NCBI RefSeq assembly: GCF_016907655.1
Contig: NZ_JAFBCL010000001.1
Location: 6,814,583-6,878,582, forward strand
Direction of reading: 5' to 3'
Length of the DNA: 64,000 bases
From: Saccharothrix algeriensis
GTDB taxonomy: Bacteria > Actinomycetota > Actinomycetes > Mycobacteriales > Pseudonocardiaceae
Positions 40,476 to 48,508 of this stretch are shown piece after piece. Position 1 is the first letter of the stretch; each line of letters opens with the position of its first letter. The notes under the pieces are model-generated. The model worked only from the letters and a program-made list of their open reading frames with translations. It did not search any database and was not told the origin of the DNA. The position numbers were made by a program, and so were the translations under genes.

Positions 40476-40517
40476 GCGCAGCACCCTCAGCGCAGCACCC
40501 TCAGCGCAGCACCCGGC
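40476..40517. repeat. 14-bp tandem repeat across a stop codon
   Basis: Three units of GCGCAGCACCCTCA (the third diverged at its end) run from 40476. The stop codon of the minus-strand pentapeptide-like gene (TCA at 40501-40503) lies at a unit end, so each unit carries an in-register TGA. Confidence 0.85.
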
Positions 40518-41388
40518 GGCCGAAGCGCACCCCGTCGAACTCCGCCGCCTCGCCGATCAGCGCCGACCCCACGTCGGTCCACCCCCGGAACCACGACCCG
40601 GAGAACACCGCGTCCCGGTGGAACACCACCTCGCCGAACAGCGCCCGCCCACCGAAGAACACCCCCTCGAACCGCGCCGGGCCGCCGAACTCCGCCCGCC
40701 GCAGGTCCGCCCGCCCCGACACCTTCGCCCCCCGCGCCGAGACCTCCTCCGCCACCTGCGCCCCCGACAGCACCAGGTTCCCGGTGAACACCGCCAGCTC
40801 CGCCGACAGCGACCGCGCGAACAGGGCGTCGGTGAACACCGCGTGCCGCAGGAACCGGGCCCCGTCGAACACCGCCTCGCCGGTCACCGTCACCGCCGCG
40901 AACCGCGCGTCGCCCACGAACACCGCCCCGGTGAAGTCCGCCCGGCCCACCCGGCACCCCGACAGGTCGAAGTCCACCAGGATCGCGCCGGCCGCGCGCA
41001 CGTCCATCCCCGGCCAGAACTGCTCACCCGGCCGCAGGTGCGACACCAGCTCCCGCTGCACCGCGGTGCGCCACGGCGTGTCCAGCCCCCGGCTCACCCC
41101 GCCCCGCAACGCCGCCAGCCACGTGTCCACCACGTCCTGGCGCCGCCGCGGCGAGTCCCGGCCGATGCGCGCCAGCAGCAGCAACCCCTCCCGCTCACCG
41201 GCGCGGAACCTCCGGTTCGCCTCCCGCCACACCGACACCGGCGACGGCGCCCCGCCACCGGTGCGGCGGCGGGCGTGCTCGTCCAGCAGCGTCTCCGCCC
41301 GGGACCTCCGGTGGTGGCGCACCGCCACCGCGACCACCACCAGCGCCACCGCCAGCCACATCACCCACGTCGGCATGACACCGATCAT
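40501..41388 (-). CDS. Membrane-anchored pentapeptide-repeat-like protein
   Basis: From ATG 41388 (after GGGGCAGG) the product is 295 aa. A membrane helix lies at residues 5-22 (W-V-M-W-L-A-V-A-L-V-V-V), then a helical region, then from about 135 a right-handed beta-helix of degenerate pentapeptides: A-D-F-T-G, A-V-F-V-G, A-R-F-A-A, A-V-F-D-G, A-V-F-T-D, A-D-L-R-R, A-E-F-D-G. The phenylalanine-at-centre pattern is clear. Function is unknown; such proteins are mostly scaffolds. ATG 41376 is an alternative start. Confidence 0.78.
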   Translation of the reverse strand: MIGVMPTWVMWLAVALVVVAVAVRHHRRSRAETLLDEHARRRTGGGAPSPVSVWREANRRFRAGEREGLLLLARIGRDSPRRRQDVVDTWLAALRGGVSRGLDTPWRTAVQRELVSHLRPGEQFWPGMDVRAAGAILVDFDLSGCRVGRADFTGAVFVGDARFAAVTVTGEAVFDGARFLRHAVFTDALFARSLSAELAVFTGNLVLSGAQVAEEVSARGAKVSGRADLRRAEFGGPARFEGVFFGGRALFGEVVFHRDAVFSGSWFRGWTDVGSALIGEAAEFDGVRFGRRVLR

Positions 41389-41566
41389 GCCCTGCCCCGG
41401 GCGCCCCGCAGGCGCGGTCGCCCCCACCGCTTCCCAACGGACGCCGCCGCCCGCCGCCACGTGGAGCATCACGGGCCGCCGCTCCCCCTGCGCCGAGGCC
41501 GGGGACCGCGCCACCGCCGCCGCGCGAGCCGGCCACACCCGGCCGGGCGTGTTCTAGGGTGCGCCC

Positions 41567-42937
41567 ATGGACCTGACCGACGCGTGCTTCGCCGGCGCCG
41601 CCCGGCAAGCCGAACTGCTGCGCGCGGGCGAGCTGAGCGCCCGCGACCTGGTCGCCGAGTGCCTGCGCCGCGTCGACCGGCACGACCGGCAGCTCAACGC
41701 GTTCCGGCTGGTGTTCGCCGAGCGGGCGCTGCGCGAAGCCGACCGGGCCGACGAGCGGCTGCGCCGCGGCGAGCACGCGCCCCTGCTCGGCGTGCCGATC
41801 GCGGTCAAGGAGGACCTCGCCCTGCGCGGCCTGCCCACCACCAACGGCACCGCCGCCACCGACCGGCCCGCCGACGCCGACGCGCCCGCCGTGCGCCTGC
41901 TGCGCGAGGCCGGCGCGATCGTCCTGGGCCGCACCCGGATGCCCGAACTGGGGCTGTGGCCCCACACCGAGAGCACCTGGGCCGGCCCCACCCGCAACCC
42001 GTGGTCGCCGCGGCACACCGCCGGCGGGTCCAGCGGCGGGTCCGCCGCCGCCGTCGCGGCGGGCCTGGTCGGCGCGGCGCTGGGCACCGACGGCGCCGGC
42101 TCGGTGCGCATCCCCGCCGCCTGCACCGGCCTGGTGGGCCTCAAGCCCCACCGCGGCCACGTCCCGCTCGACCACCCCGCCTGGACCGGCCTGGTCGTCG
42201 CCGGGCCGCTCACCCGCCACGTCCGCGACGCCGCCCTGCTGCTCGACGTCCTGACCGCCGACCACCGGCACGGCGCCGCCGCCGCCACCGACCCGCCGCG
42301 GCTGCGCGTCGCGGTGTCCCTGCGCACCTGGGGGCCCGGCATCGCCGTGGCCGGCGAGGTGCGCGACGCCGTGCTCGACACCGCCGGCCTGCTCGCCGAC
42401 CTCGGCCACGACGTCACCCGCACCGACACCGACCTGCACGACCTCACCGGGCCCGCCGCGTTCGCCGCCCGCTACCTGCACAGCGCCGCCACCACCGCCG
42501 CGCCGCTGGAGCACCCCGACCGGCTCGACCGGCTCACCCGCCGCGTCGCCGCCCTGGGCCGCGCCCTGCCCCGCAACGCCGTGCGCGCCGCCCTGGCCCA
42601 CGCCGAAGCCCTCACCGAACGCGTCGACCGCCTCTTCGGCGAGCACGACCTGCTGCTGACCCCCGTGCTCACCCGCCCGCCGCTGCGCGTGGGCCAGTGG
42701 CGCGGCCGGGGCGCCGTGCCCACCCTGCTGGCCGCCGCCCGCCTGACCACCTTCCTGCCGGTGTGGAACATCACCGGCAACCCCGCCGCCGCCGTCCCCG
42801 CCGGCCACACCCGCGACGGCCTGCCCCTGGCCGTGCAGCTGGTCGGCGGCTCCCACCGCGACGACACCGTCCTGGCCGCCGCCGGCCAGCTCGAACGCGC
42901 CCGCCCCTGGGCCGAGCGCCGCCCACCGCTGCGCTAG
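41567..42937 (+). CDS. Amidase (amidase signature family)
   Basis: The 456-aa protein has the Ser-cisSer-Lys triad: Lys81 (V-K-E-D), Ser155 (G-G-S-S-G-G-S) and Ser179 (G-T-D-G-A-G-S-V-R-I-P-A). Size and order match the family. It hydrolyses amides or acts as a GatA-like subunit, but no gatB or gatC lies nearby, so a catabolic role is favoured. The coding strand is C-rich like its neighbours. It converges on the next gene with 13 bp between stops. Confidence 0.9.
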   Translation: MDLTDACFAGAARQAELLRAGELSARDLVAECLRRVDRHDRQLNAFRLVFAERALREADRADERLRRGEHAPLLGVPIAVKEDLALRGLPTTNGTAATDRPADADAPAVRLLREAGAIVLGRTRMPELGLWPHTESTWAGPTRNPWSPRHTAGGSSGGSAAAVAAGLVGAALGTDGAGSVRIPAACTGLVGLKPHRGHVPLDHPAWTGLVVAGPLTRHVRDAALLLDVLTADHRHGAAAATDPPRLRVAVSLRTWGPGIAVAGEVRDAVLDTAGLLADLGHDVTRTDTDLHDLTGPAAFAARYLHSAATTAAPLEHPDRLDRLTRRVAALGRALPRNAVRAALAHAEALTERVDRLFGEHDLLLTPVLTRPPLRVGQWRGRGAVPTLLAAARLTTFLPVWNITGNPAAAVPAGHTRDGLPLAVQLVGGSHRDDTVLAAAGQLERARPWAERRPPLR

Positions 42938-42950
42938 GGGCGCCCCCGGG

Positions 42951-43775
42951 TCACAGACCGCGGTCGGCCAGGCGCCCCACCAGCTCCGGCACCCCGTCCT
43001 GCGGCGTCGAGCCCGGCGACAACCGCGACCGCACCCGGCCGGCCGACCACCCCAGCCGCAGGCACTCGTCCACCGCCAAGTCCACCAGCCGCCCCGCCGC
43101 GCCCCGGCCACCGGTCGCCCGCAACCCCCGACCCACCCACCTCAACGCCTCCACCGTGCGCCCGGCGTCCCGCAGCACCGTGGCCACCTGCAGGTAGTGC
43201 CACCCCGACGACAGGTCCCGGGTCAGCACCAGCACCTGCAGGTCCAGGTCGCCGGTGTGCTCGGCCAGCTCCTCCATCACCCGCAGCAGCGCCCACCGCT
43301 CCCGGTCGTAGCGGCCGGTCCGCCCGAACCCGACCACCGGCAGCCGCGAGAACCGCGCCACCGCCTCCTGCCGGTAGCGGGCCAGGCCCAGCTCGCCCAG
43401 CGCCGCCGCGTACGGGGCCAGCCGCACCTCCGGCGGCTCGGCGAACCCGGTCTGCACGTGCAGCAGCCAGTCCGCCAACCGCGCCGGCGGCGGCGGGTCG
43501 CCGGCGCACGCCACCGCGTGCAGGTCCAGCACCCGCTCCACCAACTCCGCCAGGGCCGCCCGCCGCCGCGGCTGCACGCCCACCGCCGCCACCAGCAGCT
43601 CCACGACCTCCTCGGCCACCTGCCGCGCCGGGCCGGCCGACACCAGCGCCGACAGCTCCGCCACCGCCGAGGTCAGCCCGTCCCACCGCCGCGCCCACGG
43701 CACGTCACAGCGATTCAGCCAGAATTTCACTCGAACGGGTAGCGGATGCACCGGCACATCCAACCGCAACCCCAC
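42951..43775 (-). CDS. Hypothetical helical-repeat protein (DUF6880-like)
   Basis: The 274-aa product has a C-terminal region with T-R-D-L-S-S-G-W-H-Y-L-Q-V-A-T-V-L-R-D-A-G-R followed by E-A-L-R-W-V-G-R-G-L, which I associate with TPR-like domains seen in SWIM-linked or DUF6880 proteins. No SWIM zinc motif is present. The start is uncertain: GTG 43775 has no clear ribosome site, and GTG 43730 (V-K-F-W-L-N) is possible. It could be a shortened relative. No function is assigned. Confidence 0.6.
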   Translation of the reverse strand: MGLRLDVPVHPLPVRVKFWLNRCDVPWARRWDGLTSAVAELSALVSAGPARQVAEEVVELLVAAVGVQPRRRAALAELVERVLDLHAVACAGDPPPPARLADWLLHVQTGFAEPPEVRLAPYAAALGELGLARYRQEAVARFSRLPVVGFGRTGRYDRERWALLRVMEELAEHTGDLDLQVLVLTRDLSSGWHYLQVATVLRDAGRTVEALRWVGRGLRATGGRGAAGRLVDLAVDECLRLGWSAGRVRSRLSPGSTPQDGVPELVGRLADRGL

Positions 43776-43872
43776 CGCGCCCGCGATGCTCCACCCCGGC
43801 GACCACCGACCCGGCCCGAACCCCGCCCCGGACCCGCCCCGGGCCCGGCGCGAACACCGGGGCCCGGACGCG

Positions 43873-43913
43873 GCGAGGGGCGGCCGACCCGGATCCGGTC
43901 GACCGCCCCTCGC
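43873..43913 (-). terminator. Hairpin terminator after SPFH-NfeD operon
   Basis: Seventeen-base arms with one mismatch (43873-43889 with 43897-43913) lie 17 bp past the SPFH stop codon in the direction of transcription. Confidence 0.7.
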
Positions 43914-43930
43914 CCACGAGAACCCGACCG

Positions 43931-45169
43931 CTACCCCTCCGCCGGGCGCGGCGCCTGCCCGGTGGCGTCACCGGTGTCGGCCACGCCCCCCGGCGCGGGC
44001 GCCGCGCCGGTCAGCTGCGCGCGGCCCGCCGACTCCGCCAGCGACGGCCGCGGCGTGTCCAGCGGACCGGGCACCTCCTTGCGGGCCACCGCCTCGGCCG
44101 CCCGCACCGCCTCGGCCACCGCCGGGTCGGGCGCGGTGTCGAACCAGTCCGCCACCGACGCGTCGTCCTCCTCCGGCGTGGAGGTGCGCGGCTCGTCGGC
44201 CGGCGGCTCGTACCGGAACACCCCGTCCTCGCCCGGCGCGCCCAGCATCCGCGCGAACCCCTCCAGCGCCTTGCCGTAGTCCGAGGGCACCAGCCACACC
44301 TTGTTCGCGTCGCCCTGCGCCATCTGCGGCAGCGTCTGCAGGTACTGGTAGGCCAGCACCTCCGGCGTCGGCTTGCCCGCCTTGATCGCCGCGAACACCT
44401 TCTCGATCGCCTTGGCCTGGCCCTGGGCCTGCAGGTAGCGGGCCGCCCGCTCGCCCTGCGCCCGCAGGATCCGCGACTGCCGCTCCGCCTCCGCCGCCAG
44501 GATCGCCGCCTGCTTCGCGCCCTCCGCCGCCAGGATCTGCCCCTGCTTCTGGCCCTCGGCGGTCTTGATCGCCGACTCCCGCTGGCCCTCGGCGTTGAGG
44601 ATCATCGCGCGCTTCTCCCGGTCGGCGCGCATCTGCTTCTCCATCGAGTCCTGGATCGACGGCGGCGGGTCGATCGCCTTGAGCTCCACCCGCGCCACCC
44701 GGATGCCCCACCGGCCGGTCGCCTCGTCCAGCACGCCCCGCAACTGGCTGTTGATCTGGTCGCGGGAGGTCAGCGTCTCCTCCAGGCTCATCCCGCCCAC
44801 CAGGTTGCGCAGCGTCGTGGTCGCCAGCTGCTCCACGCCCACGATGTAGTTGGAGATCTCGTAGACCGCCGCGCGCGGGTCGGTGACCTGGAAGTACACC
44901 ACCGTGTCGATCGACACCGTCAGGTTGTCCTGGGTGATCACCGGCTGCGGCGGGAACGACACCACCTGCTCGCGCAGGTCTATCCGCGCCCGCACCCGGT
45001 CGAAGAACGGCACCAGGATGTTCAGCCCCGGCGCCGCGGTCGTGCGGTAGCGGCCCAGCCGCTCGATCACCGCGGCCGTCGCCTGCGGGATCACCAGCAC
45101 CGACTTGACCGTGACGATCAGCACGAACAGCACCAGCACCGCGACGACGATCAGCGTGGTGGTCACCAC
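43931..45169 (-). CDS. SPFH/band 7 (QmcA/stomatin-like) membrane protein
   Basis: The 412-aa protein has one N-terminal membrane helix (residues 3-27), then the band 7 domain (V-I-P-Q-A-T-A-A-V-I-E-R-L-G-R-Y to I-D-P-P-P-S-I-Q), a coiled coil of A-E-G-Q and A-E-A-E-R repeats (about 190-250), and a conserved P-T-P-E-V-L-A-Y-Q-Y-L-Q-T-L-P block. The last 100 residues are acidic and disordered. It oligomerises in the membrane and organises lipid domains. The NfeD gene lies 18 bp upstream on the same strand, a classical pair. Confidence 0.93.
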   Translation of the reverse strand: MVTTTLIVVAVLVLFVLIVTVKSVLVIPQATAAVIERLGRYRTTAAPGLNILVPFFDRVRARIDLREQVVSFPPQPVITQDNLTVSIDTVVYFQVTDPRAAVYEISNYIVGVEQLATTTLRNLVGGMSLEETLTSRDQINSQLRGVLDEATGRWGIRVARVELKAIDPPPSIQDSMEKQMRADREKRAMILNAEGQRESAIKTAEGQKQGQILAAEGAKQAAILAAEAERQSRILRAQGERAARYLQAQGQAKAIEKVFAAIKAGKPTPEVLAYQYLQTLPQMAQGDANKVWLVPSDYGKALEGFARMLGAPGEDGVFRYEPPADEPRTSTPEEDDASVADWFDTAPDPAVAEAVRAAEAVARKEVPGPLDTPRPSLAESAGRAQLTGAAPAPGGVADTGDATGQAPRPAEG

Positions 45170-45187
45170 TCACGTCCCTTCACACCA

Positions 45188-45613
45188 TCAGGACCCGGAC
45201 AGCACCACGGCGGTCGCGCCCGAGATCTCCACGACTGTCACTTCCTCGCCCGGCTCGATGACCCGCTGGTCCACCGACCGCGCCGACCACACCTCGCCGC
45301 CGATGCGCACCCGCCCGCCGCGGCCGTCGACCGTGGACACCACGACCGCCGTCGCGCCCGGCAGCGCGTCCACGCCCGACCGGTGCTCCAGCCCGGCGCC
45401 CAGCCGCCGCTTCAACGCCGGCCGCGCGCCCACCACCAGCCCCAACGACAGCACCGCGAACACCGCCGCGCCCAGCACCGCGTCCGCGCCCAGGGCCGAC
45501 GCCCCGGCCGCGCCCAGCGCCGCCAACCCCAGCATGACCAGCACGAAATCGCCGGACAGCACCTCGGCCGCCACCAGGACGACACCGAGGATCAACCAGA
45601 TCACCGCGGCCAC
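45188..45613 (-). CDS. NfeD-like membrane protein
   Basis: The 141-aa protein has two or three membrane segments (V-I-W-L-I-L-G-V-V-L-V-A-A-E to A-R-P-A-L-K) and a C-terminal OB-fold domain with G-R-G-G-R-V-R-I-G-G-E-V-W-S-A. This is the short NfeD type without the protease domain. It lies directly upstream of the SPFH gene and likely forms a membrane complex with it. Confidence 0.9.
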   Translation of the reverse strand: MAAVIWLILGVVLVAAEVLSGDFVLVMLGLAALGAAGASALGADAVLGAAVFAVLSLGLVVGARPALKRRLGAGLEHRSGVDALPGATAVVVSTVDGRGGRVRIGGEVWSARSVDQRVIEPGEEVTVVEISGATAVVLSGS

Positions 45614-45653
45614 GCGCCCATCCTCGCACCGATGCGGACCCGGCGGGTCCCGT

Positions 45654-46463
45654 TCAGGGCAGCTCGGCCCCGGTGACGAAGTCGATCAGCCGCTCCACCG
45701 CCCCGATCAGCGGCGTCTCCAGGTCCCGGAACCCGGCCACGCCGGCCAGCACCCGCCGCCACCCCTCGGGCGGCTCGCCCCAGCCCAGCGCCGCGCACAC
45801 CCCTTCCTTCCACGGCGTCCCGCGCGGCACCACCGGCCACGCCGCGATGCCCACCGACGCCGGCCGCACCGCCTGCCAGATGTCCACGTACGGGTGGCCG
45901 GTGACCAGGACGTGCTCGTCGCGCACCGCCTCCACCAGCCGCGACTCCTTGCTGCCCGGCACCAGGTGGTCCACCAGCACCCCCAGCCGGCGACCCGGCC
46001 CGGTGCCGAACCCGGCGACGCGGTCGGCCAGCTCGTCCACCCCGTCCAGCGGCTCCACCACCACGCCCTCCACCCGCAGGTCGTGGCCCCACACCCGCTC
46101 CACCAGCTCGGCGTCGTGGCGGCCCTCCACCCAGATCCGGCTGTCGCGGGCCGTGCGCGCCCGCAGCCCCCGCACCCGCACCGAACCCGACGCCGAGCGC
46201 TCCGGACCGCGCGCCGGGGCCGCCGGGCGCACCAGCGTCACCGGCCTGCCCTCCACCAGGAACCCCGCCGGGCGCAGCGGGAACAGCCGCTGCCGGCCGT
46301 GCCGGTCCTCCAGCACCACCCGCCCCGACTCCCACCGCACCACCGCGCCGCAGAAACCCGACACCGGGTCCTCGGCCACCAGCCCCGGCTCCGCCGCCAC
46401 CTCCGGCGCCGCGCGCCGCGCGCGCCCCGACAACACGTCCCGGCCGTAGTCCTGTGATCGCAC
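45654..46463 (-). CDS. DUF3097 family protein
   Basis: The 269-aa protein follows the actinobacterial DUF3097 pattern: Y-G-R-D-V-L at the start, G-F-C-G-A-V-V, I-W-V-E-G-R-H-D-A-E-L-V-E-R-V-W-G-H-D-L-R-V-E-G-V-V-V-E (a TOPRIM-like V-E-G-x-x-D segment), L-V-D-H-L-V-P-G-S-K-E and H-P-Y-V-D-I-W-Q-A-V. The E-G-R-H-D-A-E and D-H-L-V parts resemble a nucleotide-dependent TOPRIM core, so nucleic-acid action is possible, but the family is uncharacterised. Confidence 0.87.
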   Translation of the reverse strand: MRSQDYGRDVLSGRARRAAPEVAAEPGLVAEDPVSGFCGAVVRWESGRVVLEDRHGRQRLFPLRPAGFLVEGRPVTLVRPAAPARGPERSASGSVRVRGLRARTARDSRIWVEGRHDAELVERVWGHDLRVEGVVVEPLDGVDELADRVAGFGTGPGRRLGVLVDHLVPGSKESRLVEAVRDEHVLVTGHPYVDIWQAVRPASVGIAAWPVVPRGTPWKEGVCAALGWGEPPEGWRRVLAGVAGFRDLETPLIGAVERLIDFVTGAELP

Positions 46464-46525
46464 GACCGGACGCTAACCGCTCGCCCGGTCGGATGACCCG
46501 CAGGCACGCCGGGGGCGGCCGCGGC

Positions 46526-47002
46526 TCACGAGTCCAACCGCAGGATGAACTCCTCCACCTGCTCGCCGCGGCCCTCGGCGAAGCCCACGTCCTCGCCCAC
46601 CGCCACGAACCCGCACTTGGCCAGCACCCGCAGCGAGCCCACGTTGTCCACCGCCGCCCGCGCGTACAGCGGGCGCAGCGGGTCCAGCTCCAGGTAGGTC
46701 TGCAGCGCCGCCGTGGCCAGCCCCAGGCCCCAGAACGGCCGGTCGATCCAGTACGACACCTCCGGCTCCCCGAACTGCCGCAACCGCAGCACGTGCCCCA
46801 CCACCCGGCCCTCGAACTCCACCGTGCGGGCCGCCACCCCGTCGTCGGCCAGGATCCGGGCCCAGCGCACCAGGTGCGCCGCCCGGTCGGTCGGGTCGGC
46901 CGGGCCGAACGCGGCCATGCGCGCGGCCTGCGGGTCGAGCTGGTGCTCGAAGAACACCAGGACGTCGGCCGCGGTCACCTCGCGGAGTCGGACAGGGCTC
47001 AC
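46526..47002 (-). CDS. GNAT family N-acetyltransferase (RimJ-like)
   Basis: The 158-aa protein starts at GTG 47002. It has L-R-E-V-T-A-A-D-V, E-V-S-Y-W-I-D-R-P-F-W-G-L-G-L-A-T-A-A-L (acetyl-CoA loop) and N-V-G-S-L-R-V-L-A-K-C-G-F, the layout of RimJ/RimL-type acetyltransferases that modify protein N-termini or small amines. The substrate is not evident. It lies 19 bp downstream of the SCO1664-family gene on the same strand. Confidence 0.85.
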   Translation of the reverse strand: MSPVRLREVTAADVLVFFEHQLDPQAARMAAFGPADPTDRAAHLVRWARILADDGVAARTVEFEGRVVGHVLRLRQFGEPEVSYWIDRPFWGLGLATAALQTYLELDPLRPLYARAAVDNVGSLRVLAKCGFVAVGEDVGFAEGRGEQVEEFILRLDS

Positions 47003-47021
47003 GCGGCCGATTAGACCACCG

Positions 47022-47816
47022 TCAGAACGCCGGCCACGGGATTGCCGGCCACTCGTTCGAGGGTTCGGGGTGCACACCGGCCGCCAGCAGCTTGTCCGCC
47101 CGCTCCGCCAGGGCGCGCACCTCCGCGCGCGTCAGGTGCCCGTGCAGCCGCTCGCCCAGCCCGCCGTCGACCTGCGCGCGCACCCGCCGCAGCGCCTCCA
47201 CCGCCTCCTCGGGCAGCCGCTCGCCCAGCCAGCCCCACAGCACCGTGCGCAGCTTGTCCTCCGCGTGCAGGCAGATCCCGTGGTCCACCCCGTACACCGC
47301 GCCGTCGGCGGCGTGCAGCACGTGACCGCCCTTGCGGTCGGCGTTGTTGACCACCGCGTCGAACGCCGCCATCAGCCGCACCCGCGGGTGGTCGGCGTGC
47401 GCCAGCACCGCCGGCTCGCCGCGGCGGTCGTGCGCCCGCAGCACCGTGCGCCAGCCCTCCGGGACCCCGTCCGCCGGCACGACGTCGACCAGGTCGTCGT
47501 CCTCGCGGGTGTCCACCCACAGCTGCACCATGCCCGGCCCGAACGGGCCCGGCCGCAGCACCGTCGGCGGCACCAGCCCGAACCCGGCCGCCTCCGACAC
47601 CAGGTAGGCGGCCACCTCGCGGCCGGCCAGCGTGCCGTCGGGGAAGTCCCACAGCGGGCGCTCGCCGCGCACCGGCTTGTACACGCACTGCGCGGTCACC
47701 CCGTCCAGGCCGATCCCGCACAGCAGCGTCGCGTTGGACGCGTCGACCAGCCGGCCCTCGACCTCGATGCGACCGCGCCGCAGTAAGTCCAGCACGCCCT
47801 CGTCGCCGGGTCCCAC
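47022..47816 (-). CDS. SCO1664 family protein (kinase-like fold)
   Basis: The 264-aa protein shows C-V-Y-K-P-V-R-G-E-R-P-L-W-D-F-P-D-G-T-L, A-A-F-D-A-V-V-N-N-A-D-R-K-G-G-H and Y-G-V-D-H-G-I-C-L-H, which resemble the PI3/4-kinase-like active site (K, N-N-x-D and D-H). The family is conserved in actinobacteria beside DUF3090 proteins; no substrate is known. It starts at GTG 47816, 7 bp after the DUF3090 stop. An operon with the GNAT gene is likely. Confidence 0.88.
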   Translation of the reverse strand: MGPGDEGVLDLLRRGRIEVEGRLVDASNATLLCGIGLDGVTAQCVYKPVRGERPLWDFPDGTLAGREVAAYLVSEAAGFGLVPPTVLRPGPFGPGMVQLWVDTREDDDLVDVVPADGVPEGWRTVLRAHDRRGEPAVLAHADHPRVRLMAAFDAVVNNADRKGGHVLHAADGAVYGVDHGICLHAEDKLRTVLWGWLGERLPEEAVEALRRVRAQVDGGLGERLHGHLTRAEVRALAERADKLLAAGVHPEPSNEWPAIPWPAF

Positions 47817-47823
47817 CCCCGGG

Positions 47824-48390
47824 TCAGCCCTCGTCCGAGCGCCGGTAGCCGTTCTGCCGCGGGCAGACGTGCCCCTCCGGGTCCAGCGGCTCCGAGCACA
47901 GCGGGCACGGCCTGCGGCCGGCCCGCACCACCCGGTCGGCGCGCTCGGCGAACGCCCGCGCCTCCGCCGGGCTCAGGAACACCCGCACCGCGTCGGGGCC
48001 CTCCTCGGTGTCGTCGAGGACCACGGCCTCGTCGACCTCCTCCTCGGTGATCGCCAGCAGCTCGACGACCACCGCGCGGGACTCCGCGTCCCAGCCCAGC
48101 CCCATCGTGCCGACCTTGAACTCCTCCTCCACCGGCACTTCCAGCGGCTCGGTGTCGCGCAGGTCGTCGGGCACCTCCTCGGGGACTTCCGCCCCGAATC
48201 GCCGGTGCACCTCCTCCAGCAGCGAGCCGATGCGCTCGGCGAGGACGGCGACCTGCTGCTTCTCCAGCGCCACGCTCACCAGCCGCGCCTCCTCGGAGGC
48301 TTGGAGGTAGAACGTGCGCTCGCCGGGTTGCCCGACGGTGCCGGCGACGAACCGGTCGGGCTGGCGGAATACGTGGATGACGCGTGCCAT
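47824..48390 (-). CDS. DUF3090 family protein
   Basis: The 188-aa protein is typical of DUF3090: R-V-I-H-V-F-R-Q-P-D-R-F-V-A-G-T-V-G-Q-P-G-E-R-T-F-Y-L-Q-A at the N-terminus and C-P-L-C-S-E-P-L-D-P-E-G-H-V-C-P-R-Q-N-G-Y at the end, a four-Cys zinc ribbon. The usual neighbours are a phosphoglycerate-mutase-like gene (MSMEG_4193 type) and the SCO1664 gene; only the latter is here. Function is unknown. Confidence 0.9.
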   Translation of the reverse strand: MARVIHVFRQPDRFVAGTVGQPGERTFYLQASEEARLVSVALEKQQVAVLAERIGSLLEEVHRRFGAEVPEEVPDDLRDTEPLEVPVEEEFKVGTMGLGWDAESRAVVVELLAITEEEVDEAVVLDDTEEGPDAVRVFLSPAEARAFAERADRVVRAGRRPCPLCSEPLDPEGHVCPRQNGYRRSDEG

Positions 48391-48508
48391 GACACCGTCG
48401 ACCCTAGGCCACCCCGCCAAGATCGGCAGCCCTCCCCCCGGTTTTCCGTCATCTGTGGAGGGCGCCGGCCTCGACGGGGGCCCCGGGCCTGCCGCTAGGG
48501 TCGCCTGC

